DNA of 64,000 nt from Acidobacteriaceae bacterium. Lineage in GTDB: Bacteria > Acidobacteriota > Terriglobia > Bryobacterales > Bryobacteraceae. The notes under the pieces were generated by a model, which saw only the letters and a program-made list of their open reading frames with translations, ran no database searches and had not been told where the DNA came from. The DNA is taken from the NCBI GenBank assembly GCA_019233755.1, contig JAFAMD010000031.1:1-64000 (forward strand), given 5' to 3'. How positions within the stretch are numbered: the stretch's first letter is position 1; every line of letters begins with the position of its first letter. Below, one piece after another: positions 49,606 through 57,584 of this stretch. The translations under genes and the position numbers were made by a program.

Positions 49606-51027
49606 CTACAGGTCGAAATAAAGGAAGTACTCGTAGGGAACCGGACGCAGATTAACGGGCGCCAGCTCCCGCTCACGCTTGTACTTGATCCAAGTTTCAA
49701 CTACGTCCGCAGTGAAGACATCGCCCTTCAGCAACCAATCGTGGTCCTTCTCAAGGGCATCGAGCACCTCACCGAGCGATCCGGGTGTGCTTTTAATTCC
49801 GGCCGCTTCTTCGGGCGCCAGATCGTATAGATCTTTATCCAACGGCTCCCCCGGATCGATGCGCTGTGCGATTCCGTCAAGCCCAGCCATCAATTGTGCG
49901 GCGAAGCACAGGTAAGGGTTGGCGGAGGGATCCGGGCAACGGAACTCAATCCGCTTGGATTTCGGGCTCTTTGAGTACACAGGAATGCGCACCGCAGCAG
50001 ACCGGTTGCGTTGCGAATAGGCTAAGTTCACGGGTGCTTCATAACCAGGCACGAGCCGCCGGTATGAATTTGTGGTGGGAGCACAGAACGCGAGGAGCGC
50101 AGGTGCGTGTTTTAGCAGGCCGCCGATATAATGCATGGCGGTTTTGCTCACCAAACCATAACCCTGCTGGTCATAAAAGACATTTGTTTCTCCCTTCCAG
50201 AGGCTCTGGTGCGTGTGCATGCCGGAACCGTTATCGCCGAAAATCGGCTTGGGCATGAAGGTAGCTACCTTGTTATGCTTTCTGGCAACATTCCGGATGA
50301 TGTACTTGTAATACATCACGTTGTCGGCCATTTTCGTGAGGGGCGCGTATTTCATGTCGATCTCGCCCTGGCCGGCCGTGCCGACTTCGTGGTGATGCAC
50401 TTCTACACGGACGCCCACTTGTTTCATGTGCAGAATTATTTCTGACCGGATGTCCTGCAGCGTGTCAGCCGGGGGGACGGGAAAGTATCCTTCCTTGTGG
50501 CGGATTTTATATCCAAGGTTGGAACGCTCTTCGCGGCCAGTGTTCCAGACGCCTTCAACTGAATCGATGAAGTAGTAGCCGCTTTGGGCGGTCTGATCGT
50601 AGCGGACGTCGTCGAAGATATAGAACTCCAACTCCGGCCCCCAATAGCTGACATCGGCAGCGCCGCTGCTTTTCAAGTAGAGTTCGGCCTTCTGGGCGAT
50701 ATAGCGTGGATCGCGGCTGTAGGGCTGCAGCGTGATAGGATCTCGCACGTTGCAGATCAGACTTAGAGTGGGGATCTGAAGATTGGGATCGACATAGGCG
50801 GTCTCGGGGTCGGCAATCAGCAACATGTCACTTTCGTGAATCTGTTGATAGCCGCGAATACTTGAGCCATCGAAGCCAATACCGGCTTCGAACAAGTCCT
50901 CATCGAGGTCTTCCACGGGGATGGAAAAGTGTTGCCATACTCCAGGCAGGTCCACAAATTTGAGATCCACGATCTTGACACTTGCGTCCTCTGCCAGTTG
51001 CTTTACATCAGCTGCAGTTTTAGGCAC
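49606..51027 (-). CDS. glnA: type I glutamine synthetase
   Basis: A 473-residue enzyme, full length for GS type I. Signatures: [16 protein letters not shown] (beta-grasp loop), the ATP/glutamate-site [27 protein letters not shown] (Arg/ammonia site), and [19 protein letters not shown]. The adenylylation loop [12 protein letters not shown] retains the Tyr that is modified in the GS-I-beta class, so control by an adenylyltransferase is possible. It makes glutamine from glutamate, ammonia and ATP. The ATG at 51027 has AGGAGGCAGCC about 5 bases upstream. It is downstream of the slipin/NfeD genes (135-bp gap), with no nitrogen regulator nearby. Confidence 0.96.
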   Translation of the reverse strand: MPKTAADVKQLAEDASVKIVDLKFVDLPGVWQHFSIPVEDLDEDLFEAGIGFDGSSIRGYQQIHESDMLLIADPETAYVDPNLQIPTLSLICNVRDPITLQPYSRDPRYIAQKAELYLKSSGAADVSYWGPELEFYIFDDVRYDQTAQSGYYFIDSVEGVWNTGREERSNLGYKIRHKEGYFPVPPADTLQDIRSEIILHMKQVGVRVEVHHHEVGTAGQGEIDMKYAPLTKMADNVMYYKYIIRNVARKHNKVATFMPKPIFGDNGSGMHTHQSLWKGETNVFYDQQGYGLVSKTAMHYIGGLLKHAPALLAFCAPTTNSYRRLVPGYEAPVNLAYSQRNRSAAVRIPVYSKSPKSKRIEFRCPDPSANPYLCFAAQLMAGLDGIAQRIDPGEPLDKDLYDLAPEEAAGIKSTPGSLGEVLDALEKDHDWLLKGDVFTADVVETWIKYKRERELAPVNLRPVPYEYFLYFDL

Positions 51028-51161
51028 GGCTGCCTCCTGTCGAGATTGCTATTGACATTTCCGGGTGCAGGGCGCGGGCGACTGAGCAGGGTAGTCCGCA
51101 CACGGACGAAGAAGATTTTACGTCAACTTGAAGCCTCGCACAAAACGGGCTTTATGCGGAG

Positions 51162-51950
51162 TTACAAACCGTTCGAGGAGCCACCCGGCCCCCGATTTAC
51201 TTTTTCTAACGCCTTGCTGATTGCGGAAAGGATATCGATCGGCAGCGGAAATACCACGGTTGTGTTTTTCTCTGTTCCGATCTCCACGAGTGTCTGCAAG
51301 TAACGCAGTTGAATCGCCACGGGTTGGCGCTGAATCAATTCAGCAGCCAGAGCGAGTTTCTCGGCCGCAACATATTCGCCCTCTGCATGGATAATCTTCG
51401 CGCGCTTCTCACGTTCGGCCTCGGCCTGCCGGGCAATGGCGCGAATCATCTGCTCGGGCAGATCCACTTGCTTCACTTCGACCTTTGACACCTTAATGCC
51501 CCAAGGCTCGGTATCCTGATCAAGCAGAGACTGCAGCCGCAGATTCAACTTTTCCCTCTCGCTCAGCAGCTCATCCAACTCGACTTGACCCAGCACGCTG
51601 CGCAAGCTGGTTTGTGCCAATTGCGAAGTGGTATAGAGGTACTTAGCAACTTGAATTACGGCCCGCTTGGGATCAATGACACGGAAGAAGATTACTGCAT
51701 TCACCTTGACGGTGACATTGTCCCGGGTGACTACATCTTGAGCAGGCACCTCGAGGGTTTCGAGACGCAGCGAAATGCGTACCATGCGATCAATAGGCCT
51801 GAAGACAAGGATCAAGCCTGGCCCTTTGGGAGTGGACAGAACCCGTCCGAGACGAAAGATGACAGCGCGATCGTACTCGGGGAGAATTTTGATAGACGAA
51901 ATCAGGTAAAGCGCAATGATGAGCAGCGCGATGGGTGTCAGATAAGGCAT
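51162..51950 (-). CDS. slipin/SPFH-domain membrane protein
   Basis: A 262-residue protein. An N-terminal hydrophobic segment ([15 protein letters not shown], residues 3-17) is followed by an SPFH band-7 domain ([87 protein letters not shown]) and a coiled-coil C-terminal part ([31 protein letters not shown]). Slipins form membrane scaffolds and are often cut by the NfeD-type protease encoded beside them. It starts 17 bases after the NfeD stop, in one operon. Confidence 0.93.
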   Translation of the reverse strand: MPYLTPIALLIIALYLISSIKILPEYDRAVIFRLGRVLSTPKGPGLILVFRPIDRMVRISLRLETLEVPAQDVVTRDNVTVKVNAVIFFRVIDPKRAVIQVAKYLYTTSQLAQTSLRSVLGQVELDELLSEREKLNLRLQSLLDQDTEPWGIKVSKVEVKQVDLPEQMIRAIARQAEAEREKRAKIIHAEGEYVAAEKLALAAELIQRQPVAIQLRYLQTLVEIGTEKNTTVVFPLPIDILSAISKALEKVNRGPGGSSNGL

Positions 51951-51967
51951 AGGCCGTTTCTACTCTT

Positions 51968-53251
51968 TCAGGAAGTAGGCTCCACATTAAGAGTAAGTCC
52001 GTCGATCCCAATTACACGAATGGAAGTGCCAGCCGCGACCGGGGTCGCACTTATGGCATTCCAATATTCTCCATGAACAAGAACTTTGCCCTGTGGCGAG
52101 AGCGCCGTCAGAGCAACTCCGATGGTGTTTTGCATGGCAGCGATGCCTGTGCTGACCTTTTGACGGCGTACTCGAACGATCAGCGAGAGAAGAAAAACGG
52201 TGATAGCGGCGAGGGGCAAGGCGACCGCGAGGGCGGTGCTGAGTCGAATTTGCATTTCCGGCGGTCCGTTAATGAAAAGGAGTGCCCCCAAGATCATGGC
52301 GGCGACGCCGCCCGCGGCAAGAATTCCGTGGGAGCCGAACTTGGCCTCGAGCACGAAGAAGGCAAATGAGAGCAACAGCAATGCGACGCCCAACCAGTTG
52401 ATGGGCAACACCGAAATTGCGGCAAGACCGAGCAACGCCATGATGCCGCCGGCCACCCCGGGAAAGATCAGACCAGGTGACAGGAATTCCAGATACAGTC
52501 CCAGAGCGCCGAGAACCAGCAGAATAAACGCAATGTTGGGGTCACTGATGGCCGCGAAAATCTTTTCGCGGATGGTCGGGTTATAGTTCACTATCCGGGG
52601 ACGTGATAGTCGCAACGTCTCGCGCCGTCCGTCCAGACGCACAATCTCGCGGCCGTCCAGTTTTACCAGCAAGTGCTGCTCATCAGGTGCAACAAGCTCG
52701 ATCAGCTTGTTCTCCAGCGCCTCGCGTTCGGTGAAGGAGCGAGCTTCAAATACGGCCTTTTCGGCGAGTTCAGCATTCCTTCCGTGCTTCGATGCCAGAC
52801 TCCGCAGTAACGCAGCGGCATCGTTATCGACCTTCTTTCGAAGTACCGGATCCATCGCCTGGCCACTGAGCAGCACGGTTGACGCAGCGCCCGTGTTGGT
52901 GCCGTCAGCCATCGCGGCAATATCTCCCGCCTCGAGCAGGAAGAACCCCGCAGACGCGGCGCGTGCACCAGTGGGTGTCACGAAGGTGACAACCGGAACT
53001 GGCGAAGTGGCAAGCTTCTCAATTGCGTGGCGTGTGGCGTCAAACAGCCCTCCGGGGGTATTGAGCCGGATCAACAGGAGATCCGCCCGTTCGCGACTGG
53101 CCTGTTCGATTGTGTGTGACAGGATCTCAACCGTGATGGGATGAATTACATTGTCCACAGAGACGGCGACGACGTGACTCTGGCCGGCGGCTGCTCCGGC
53201 AACCAATGTTGACAGAAAAAGAACAAGTAAAAGTCGCACCTTGCCCCTCAC
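51968..53251 (-). CDS. NfeD family serine protease, long form
   Basis: A 427-residue protein with the GTG at 53251 chosen as start (GGGA upstream); GTG 53239 and Met 53311 are alternatives. It has a signal/anchor (LLLVLFLSTLVAGAAAG), then a ClpP-class serine-protease domain (LLIRLNTPGGLFDATRHAIEKL; catalytic Ser in TPTGARAASAGFFLLEAG, Lys downstream). Then come four or five helices (IAFILLVLGALGLYLEFL, GVALLLLSFAFFVLEA, LAVALPLAAITVFLLSLIV) and a C-terminal NfeD OB-fold (VLVHGEYWNAISATPVAAGTSIRVIGIDGLTLNVEP). Such proteins cleave the C-terminus of partner slipins. The pairing with the slipin gene supports this. Confidence 0.93.
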   Translation of the reverse strand: MRGKVRLLLVLFLSTLVAGAAAGQSHVVAVSVDNVIHPITVEILSHTIEQASRERADLLLIRLNTPGGLFDATRHAIEKLATSPVPVVTFVTPTGARAASAGFFLLEAGDIAAMADGTNTGAASTVLLSGQAMDPVLRKKVDNDAAALLRSLASKHGRNAELAEKAVFEARSFTEREALENKLIELVAPDEQHLLVKLDGREIVRLDGRRETLRLSRPRIVNYNPTIREKIFAAISDPNIAFILLVLGALGLYLEFLSPGLIFPGVAGGIMALLGLAAISVLPINWLGVALLLLSFAFFVLEAKFGSHGILAAGGVAAMILGALLFINGPPEMQIRLSTALAVALPLAAITVFLLSLIVRVRRQKVSTGIAAMQNTIGVALTALSPQGKVLVHGEYWNAISATPVAAGTSIRVIGIDGLTLNVEPTS

Positions 53252-53494
53252 TATATTCCCGTTTGGCCGGTGCGCTGCGAGCCACAAGTAACCAAGCTTG
53301 CAATCGGTCATTAGCGACAATATCGCGCGGCACAAAGGATTTTCTGTGACGGCGACACTGAGACTTGTATTAAATGCCTGCTACAGGTAGCTCTCAGTTT
53401 CAGACTGATAAGCAGGCGACAAAGCAGAGACTGGCGAGATTCCCGGCAGCTTCGCATCAATTCTCCTGGGTCTATAGGCGATGGAGGGATCGAT

Positions 53495-54082
53495 ATGCTC
53501 TCAAGCAAAGTGCTGCTAGCAGTGGCGGTCGCCAGCGGGATGACGGCCTATGGATCGGCGATATGTCCAACCACAAGCGTCAACAACGCTGGCGCGGATC
53601 GTACCGGCTGCGGGGTCCTGATCACAGTCGCGGCGAATGGTATTGCATCCGTTAGTGTCACAGGAACGGGCCCGTATGACGGTTCCGAGGATACCACTGT
53701 CGGCGTCATCAATCACCTGACCAGAATCCTGCCAGCCCTGACCGTCAGCGATCCAACGGGAGCCGCTTTCGGTTTCGATGGCGATGGCATCCAGACGTTC
53801 ACCAGTGTGAACGGTGTTCCGATCGGGACGGCGGGCACAACAGGATACGAAGGGCCAAACTCCACGTTTTCTCTCAATGCTGCCGGTACGATTCTCACGA
53901 TAACCTTCAGTCCAGGCATAGCTGCGAACAGCGGCACGGACTATTTCAGCCTGGAAGGCGCCCCATCGACCGCAATCGTCGTGACTCCGGGCACCGTGCC
54001 GGAACCCGGCTCCCTGCTGATGCTTGGGGTCGGACTGGCTGGAATCGCTGGATTGCTCCTCAAGGGAAAATCGCGACGGTAA
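53495..54082 (+). CDS. exported PEP-CTERM protein
   Basis: A 195-residue secreted protein with a Sec signal (KVLLAVAVASGMTAYGSAI). Mature sequence is Gly/Thr/Asp-rich and beta-like. The C-terminus has the sorting signal VPEPGSLLMLGVGLAGIAG with a terminal Arg/Lys tail. The PEP-CTERM is the target of EpsH-type exosortase, which is not in this window. GGAGGGATCGAT precedes the ATG. The protein has two Cys near the N-terminus (CPTT, GCGV) that may form a disulfide. Its neighbours are an ECF sigma and anti-sigma, suggesting envelope-stress-linked expression (inference). Confidence 0.88.
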   Translation: MLSSKVLLAVAVASGMTAYGSAICPTTSVNNAGADRTGCGVLITVAANGIASVSVTGTGPYDGSEDTTVGVINHLTRILPALTVSDPTGAAFGFDGDGIQTFTSVNGVPIGTAGTTGYEGPNSTFSLNAAGTILTITFSPGIAANSGTDYFSLEGAPSTAIVVTPGTVPEPGSLLMLGVGLAGIAGLLLKGKSRR

Positions 54083-54148
54083 CGAGCTCTTGCTCGATGC
54101 TGTTCTTCGCCCGGATGGCATCTGGCCGTTGGTTTCATCAAAAGGTTT

Positions 54149-54183
54149 TGGAACTTTCCTTACGGTTTGCGGTAATACCGTAT
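54149..54183 (+). promoter_or_regulatory. possible ECF-type promoter of the sigma factor gene
   Basis: TGGAACTTT (54149-54157) resembles the -35 GGAAC block of extracytoplasmic-function sigma factors. The segment GGTAATACCGTAT (54171-54183) is at the right spacing for a -10. The sigma gene starts (GTG) about 20 bases further on. Autoregulation would be usual for this family. The -10 is not a clear match, so the call is tentative. Confidence 0.3.
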
Positions 54184-54201
54184 GAGAACTGTGCGGATCG
54201 C

Positions 54202-54783
54202 GTGAGAAAACCACCGGCCAAGGACGAATTGAGCGACTATGATCTTCTACGGCTTTCCCGGAAGGGTAACGAAGAAGCTTTTCTGCTTCTGTACAGGCGA
54301 CATCAAGGCGCCGTGTTCCGGTTCGCGCTGCATATGTCAGGGAGCCGTGAGACAGCCGAAGAAGTGACTCAGGAAGTTTTCCTCGCAATATTGACGGATG
54401 CGAAGCCATACGTGGCGGAGCGGGCACCTTTGCAAGCCTATTTGATAGGTGTGGCGCGGAACCAGGTACGGCGGCAACTCAGGGACGCCGGGGCGATTGC
54501 TTTCGACGCTGAGGAAGCGAACAGAAAATTGTGGAATGATTGCGCAGAGCAGTTGGTGGATCAGTTAAGCAGGGAGCAGGAACTTGGCACGTTGCGAGCG
54601 GCAATACTCAGCCTTCCGCCAAACTATCGCGAGGTGGTTGTGCTTTGCGATCTGGAGGGAGCGGATTATGCGGAAGCCGCGATGCAATTGGGCTGTGCAG
54701 TAGGAACGGTGCGCTCCCGGCTGCATAGAGCGCGCAGCATTCTTGAAGCAAAGCTGCGCCGGCGAGAGAGGTGCCCGGCATGA
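54202..54783 (+). CDS. ECF-type RNA polymerase sigma factor
   Basis: A 193-residue sigma-70 family protein. The start at GTG 54202 is chosen because the upstream 35 codons (from 54097) do not look like sigma sequence and would cover the promoter; 54097 is an alternative. Region 2 is EEAFLLLYRRHQGAVFRFALHMSGSRETAEEVTQEVFLAIL; region 4 is LSREQELGTLRAAILSLPPNYREVVVLCDLEGADYAEAAMQLGCAVGTVRSRLHRARSIL. The stop overlaps the next gene by the classic ATGA. Together with the anti-sigma protein it forms a stress-response switch. Direct target genes may include the PEP-CTERM gene upstream and the exported protein downstream; untested. Confidence 0.92.
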   Translation: MRKPPAKDELSDYDLLRLSRKGNEEAFLLLYRRHQGAVFRFALHMSGSRETAEEVTQEVFLAILTDAKPYVAERAPLQAYLIGVARNQVRRQLRDAGAIAFDAEEANRKLWNDCAEQLVDQLSREQELGTLRAAILSLPPNYREVVVLCDLEGADYAEAAMQLGCAVGTVRSRLHRARSILEAKLRRRERCPA

Positions 54784-55232
54784 ATGATCATGCGCGTTTG
54801 AGAGAGATACTGGCGAGACTGGCGGTAGCGCAGCCGCGAGAAGCCAGCCCGGATACTGAGGAGCGGATACTGGCGGCGTTTCGGGCGCGGCGCAGGCGAC
54901 TGCGACCGGCGTGGGCGTATTGGGCCAGCGCCGCAGCGTGTTTAGCCCTAGGTTTCGGCTGGTTTTGGATGTATCATCCAGCGCAGTCGCCTGTGACAGC
55001 GGCTACGGCAAACGAGAGTTATCACAGCGCTACGGCTGGCTTCGTAGCACTACCTTATGCGCAGAGCGATGTGCCGATGGAAGAGGCGATCATTGTGCGC
55101 GTAACGCTGCAGCCCTCTGAACTGAGAGTGCTGGGCGCGCCGATTATCGTCAGGAAGGCAACTGGAAGGATCAACGCGGATTTATTGGTCGGGCAGGACG
55201 GCGTTGCGCGCGCTGTGCGCGTAGTGGAGTGA
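54780..55232 (+). CDS. putative anti-sigma factor
   Basis: A 150-residue single-pass membrane protein. Start ATG 54780 overlaps the sigma stop (ATGA). N-terminal cytosolic part (residues 1-45) with EERILAAFRARRRRLRPAW, a membrane segment (AYWASAAACLALGFGWFWM, ~46-65), and a periplasmic part (~66-150) with VRVTLQPSELRVLGAPI. Lacks a HxxxCxxC zinc motif, so it is not a classical ZAS protein. The position after the sigma gene and the membrane topology are the reasons for the call. The periplasmic domain would be the sensor. Confidence 0.65.
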   Translation: MNDHARLREILARLAVAQPREASPDTEERILAAFRARRRRLRPAWAYWASAAACLALGFGWFWMYHPAQSPVTAATANESYHSATAGFVALPYAQSDVPMEEAIIVRVTLQPSELRVLGAPIIVRKATGRINADLLVGQDGVARAVRVVE

Positions 55233-55279
55233 CTTGTTGGATGGATTTAAGAATTTAGTTCTCAAGAGGAGGAGAGATT

Positions 55280-56206
55280 ATGTTGAGAGCAATGGCAATC
55301 TCTGCCGGGTGCGCTGTCAGCCTGCTGGCCCAAAGCGGAGTTAGCCCGAAGGAGCCGACGCTCCAAAAGCAGGTCGTGATTCAGACGGCCGATACGGCTG
55401 GGTTTGGTCCCATTGGCATTACAGCCGCAATGGCCGGCCCAATGGCAACTATCGCCGGAGCACCTTACTCAGCCGACGCTGTCACGCAGCGAGTACAAGT
55501 TTTGGCCGATGGCAACCGAATAGAGCTGACCACAACCGGCAGTGTTGCGCGTGATAGCCAGGGCCGGATACGCCGGGACGAGGCGCTGCCCGGTTTGACG
55601 TCCAACAACGGAGACGCCCCGCATCTGGTGATGATCGAAGATCCCGTGGCAGGGGTACACTGGACTCTCGACGCACAAACTAAGACGGCCATCAAAATGC
55701 CGTTTGCGCAGGCTAAAACGCAGGGCAAGGCGGGTGCTGCGGGTGCTTTCGTGCCACCGCCCTTAGGGCCGGACAAAGTGTGGTTTGTATCCTCCTCAGG
55801 AACTCCGCCGGCAGGCCCACCACTCCCGCCGCCAGGCGCCATCGCTACGTTCATCAACAAGGATCTGAGTGCAAGCGACTCTAACAGCAGCAAGACCGAT
55901 TTGGGAACACAGACGATCGAGGGCGTGGCAGCGCAAGGCACGCGAATCACGCGAACGATCCCGGCGGGAGCTGTCGGCAATGCACAGCCGCTCGTTATCA
56001 CGACGGAAACCTGGTATTCACCGGATTTGAAAGTACTGGTCATGACTAAGACCAGCGACCCGCGCATGGGAGAAACCACCTACAAGCTGACCAATATCCA
56101 GCGTTCAGAACCGCCGGCAAGCTTGTTTCAGGTACCAGACGACTACACGATAAAGGACCATCCCGAGAATACTTTCTTCTATCGGGAAATGAAGAAGAAC
56201 GAGTAG
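55280..56206 (+). CDS. exported protein of unknown function, co-located with sigma/anti-sigma
   Basis: A 308-residue secreted protein. The ATG has GAGGAGGAGAGATT upstream. Short signal (MAISAGCAVSLLAQS), then a low-complexity Gly/Ala/Pro-rich stretch (GTPPAGPPLPPPG near residue 175) and a conserved C-terminal block (LGTQTIEGVAAQGTRITRTIP; ETWYSPDLKVLVMTKTSDPRMGETTYKLTNI; SLFQVPDDYTIK). This last block is frequent in exported acidobacterial proteins next to ECF sigma/anti-sigma pairs. It may be the periplasmic reader or output of that pathway; no biochemical role is known. It lies 47 bp after the anti-sigma gene. Confidence 0.7.
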   Translation: MLRAMAISAGCAVSLLAQSGVSPKEPTLQKQVVIQTADTAGFGPIGITAAMAGPMATIAGAPYSADAVTQRVQVLADGNRIELTTTGSVARDSQGRIRRDEALPGLTSNNGDAPHLVMIEDPVAGVHWTLDAQTKTAIKMPFAQAKTQGKAGAAGAFVPPPLGPDKVWFVSSSGTPPAGPPLPPPGAIATFINKDLSASDSNSSKTDLGTQTIEGVAAQGTRITRTIPAGAVGNAQPLVITTETWYSPDLKVLVMTKTSDPRMGETTYKLTNIQRSEPPASLFQVPDDYTIKDHPENTFFYREMKKNE

Positions 56207-56231
56207 GTGGTTAGCCTCGTCCGACTACGCC

Positions 56232-57200
56232 TCAGCGGAGGGCCGTCATCAAGGCGGCCTTCCAGCCCGCCACATCGAGCCGCCAGCAGACGCGCACTTT
56301 ACGCGAAGCCAGGCTTGATGACCAGATATGCCGGTTTCTCTGGTCAGGAGCGACTCCAAGCCGGTCGACAACGGTCATGCCGCGGGTGAGCTCGCTGGTG
56401 GTTTCGATCTTCACGTGATGCTCGCTCGATTCGAGGCACAGTTTTGGCTGAAGCAGGACAGCCATGGCAATCGGATCCGGCAAGCAGATTCCTTTCTCCC
56501 CCGTTTGCTCGTAAAACGCCTGCTCCGCGGAGCTATTGCAGCGAATCGCAAACTCCGCAAATGGTGTATCCAGATTGAGCATGCGGGCAACATCCCCATG
56601 ATTGATGGCAGCCGCCCCGCGGGAAAGCTGCCAGCCGACCATCTCAATGGGAAGTCCCGATTGAAAAACAATGTGTGCAGCCTCCGGATCCACCCAGATA
56701 TTAAACTCTGCCGCCGGCGTAACATTGCCCTCGCAACAAGGCGCGCCGCCCATCACGACGCAGCGCGAAACGCTGTCGACGATTCCGGGTTGCTGCAGAA
56801 TGGCCGCTGCCAGATTCGTCAGCGGACCCAGAGTAATGATTTCAATGCCCGGGTTTGCCGCGATAGTTCGGCCAATGGCGCTTACGGCGTGCTCCTGCTC
56901 GACTTTATAGGAAGCCGGGGCATAGCCATGGTCACCCAGCCCATCCTTTCCGTGAAACCAGTCCGCGATTTGCAGTGTCCGGAGCAGCGGCTTTGCCGCT
57001 CCTCGAAAGACCGGGACGTTCGAGCCGCAGAGTTCCGTCGTGTAAAGCGCATTGGACGTCGCCTGGTCTACGGGAACGTTTCCCGCCGCCACGGTGATTG
57101 CCTTCACATCCACCTCGGCTGATCGAAGCGCCATAATCAGCGCAACGGCATCATCCGAAGCGGTGTCGGTGTCGATGAGAACGCGCCGTTGGCTACTCAT
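56232..57200 (-). CDS. cytosolic nucleoside hydrolase (IU-NH family)
   Basis: A 322-residue enzyme without signal peptide, start chosen at Met 57200 (MSSQRRVLIDTD); the extra ten residues to 57230 begin with TTG. Ca-site motif RVLIDTDTASDDAVALIMAL matches the DTDxGxDD signature; the ribose-binding GPLTNLAAAI and MGGAPCCEGNVTPAAEFNIWVDPEAA follow, as expected. It cleaves the N-glycosidic bond of nucleosides to ribose and base. Divergent from the TonB-receptor/nucleoside-hydrolase unit, and its promoter region is shared with it. Confidence 0.9.
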   Translation of the reverse strand: MSSQRRVLIDTDTASDDAVALIMALRSAEVDVKAITVAAGNVPVDQATSNALYTTELCGSNVPVFRGAAKPLLRTLQIADWFHGKDGLGDHGYAPASYKVEQEHAVSAIGRTIAANPGIEIITLGPLTNLAAAILQQPGIVDSVSRCVVMGGAPCCEGNVTPAAEFNIWVDPEAAHIVFQSGLPIEMVGWQLSRGAAAINHGDVARMLNLDTPFAEFAIRCNSSAEQAFYEQTGEKGICLPDPIAMAVLLQPKLCLESSEHHVKIETTSELTRGMTVVDRLGVAPDQRNRHIWSSSLASRKVRVCWRLDVAGWKAALMTALR

Positions 57201-57584
57201 GTACTTGTGCGGTACCCCGTCAGGAGGCAAAAGACGAAGCTTATAACATCGAGCTTGGCTTTACGTGCGAAAACCTCGCTCGCCGGCAGCGTTCGTGATT
57301 GCGCCCAGATGTCTCGGGTATTGCGTAGTCGTGCCCTCATGCAAAATTGATTGCAACTCGGTTAGGACTCTGATAAAACCTTTATCAATTAATTTCGAAG
57401 GTTCGCGTAAACAAGTCAGTCCCGTCCTTTGTCTGCTTGGGAGCGGGAAAAGGGGATCGCTCTGACGTTGGCTTTAAGGCGTAAACGCTAGCTAAACGCT
57501 TTGCAGCCGTGTTGCGCCCGGATTGTCGATTATTTTACGTTTTTGCATTCTGCAGGCAGGTACCTGCCGCTAAAAGGGGGCTTC
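57201..57584. promoter_or_regulatory. divergent control region with tandem LacI-type half-sites
   Basis: This 384-bp stretch separates the two nucleoside-linked units. At 57481-57504 the sequence GTAAACGCTAGC is followed by TAAACGCTTTGC, so TAAACGCT occurs twice with a 12-bp period. GCTAAACGCTTTGC (57491-57504) has a central CG with AA..TT symmetry, as in LacI/GalR operators. It lies 81-94 bases upstream of the receptor start, about the same distance as the operator of the first receptor (78-97). No gene is seen in the rest. Confidence 0.45.
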
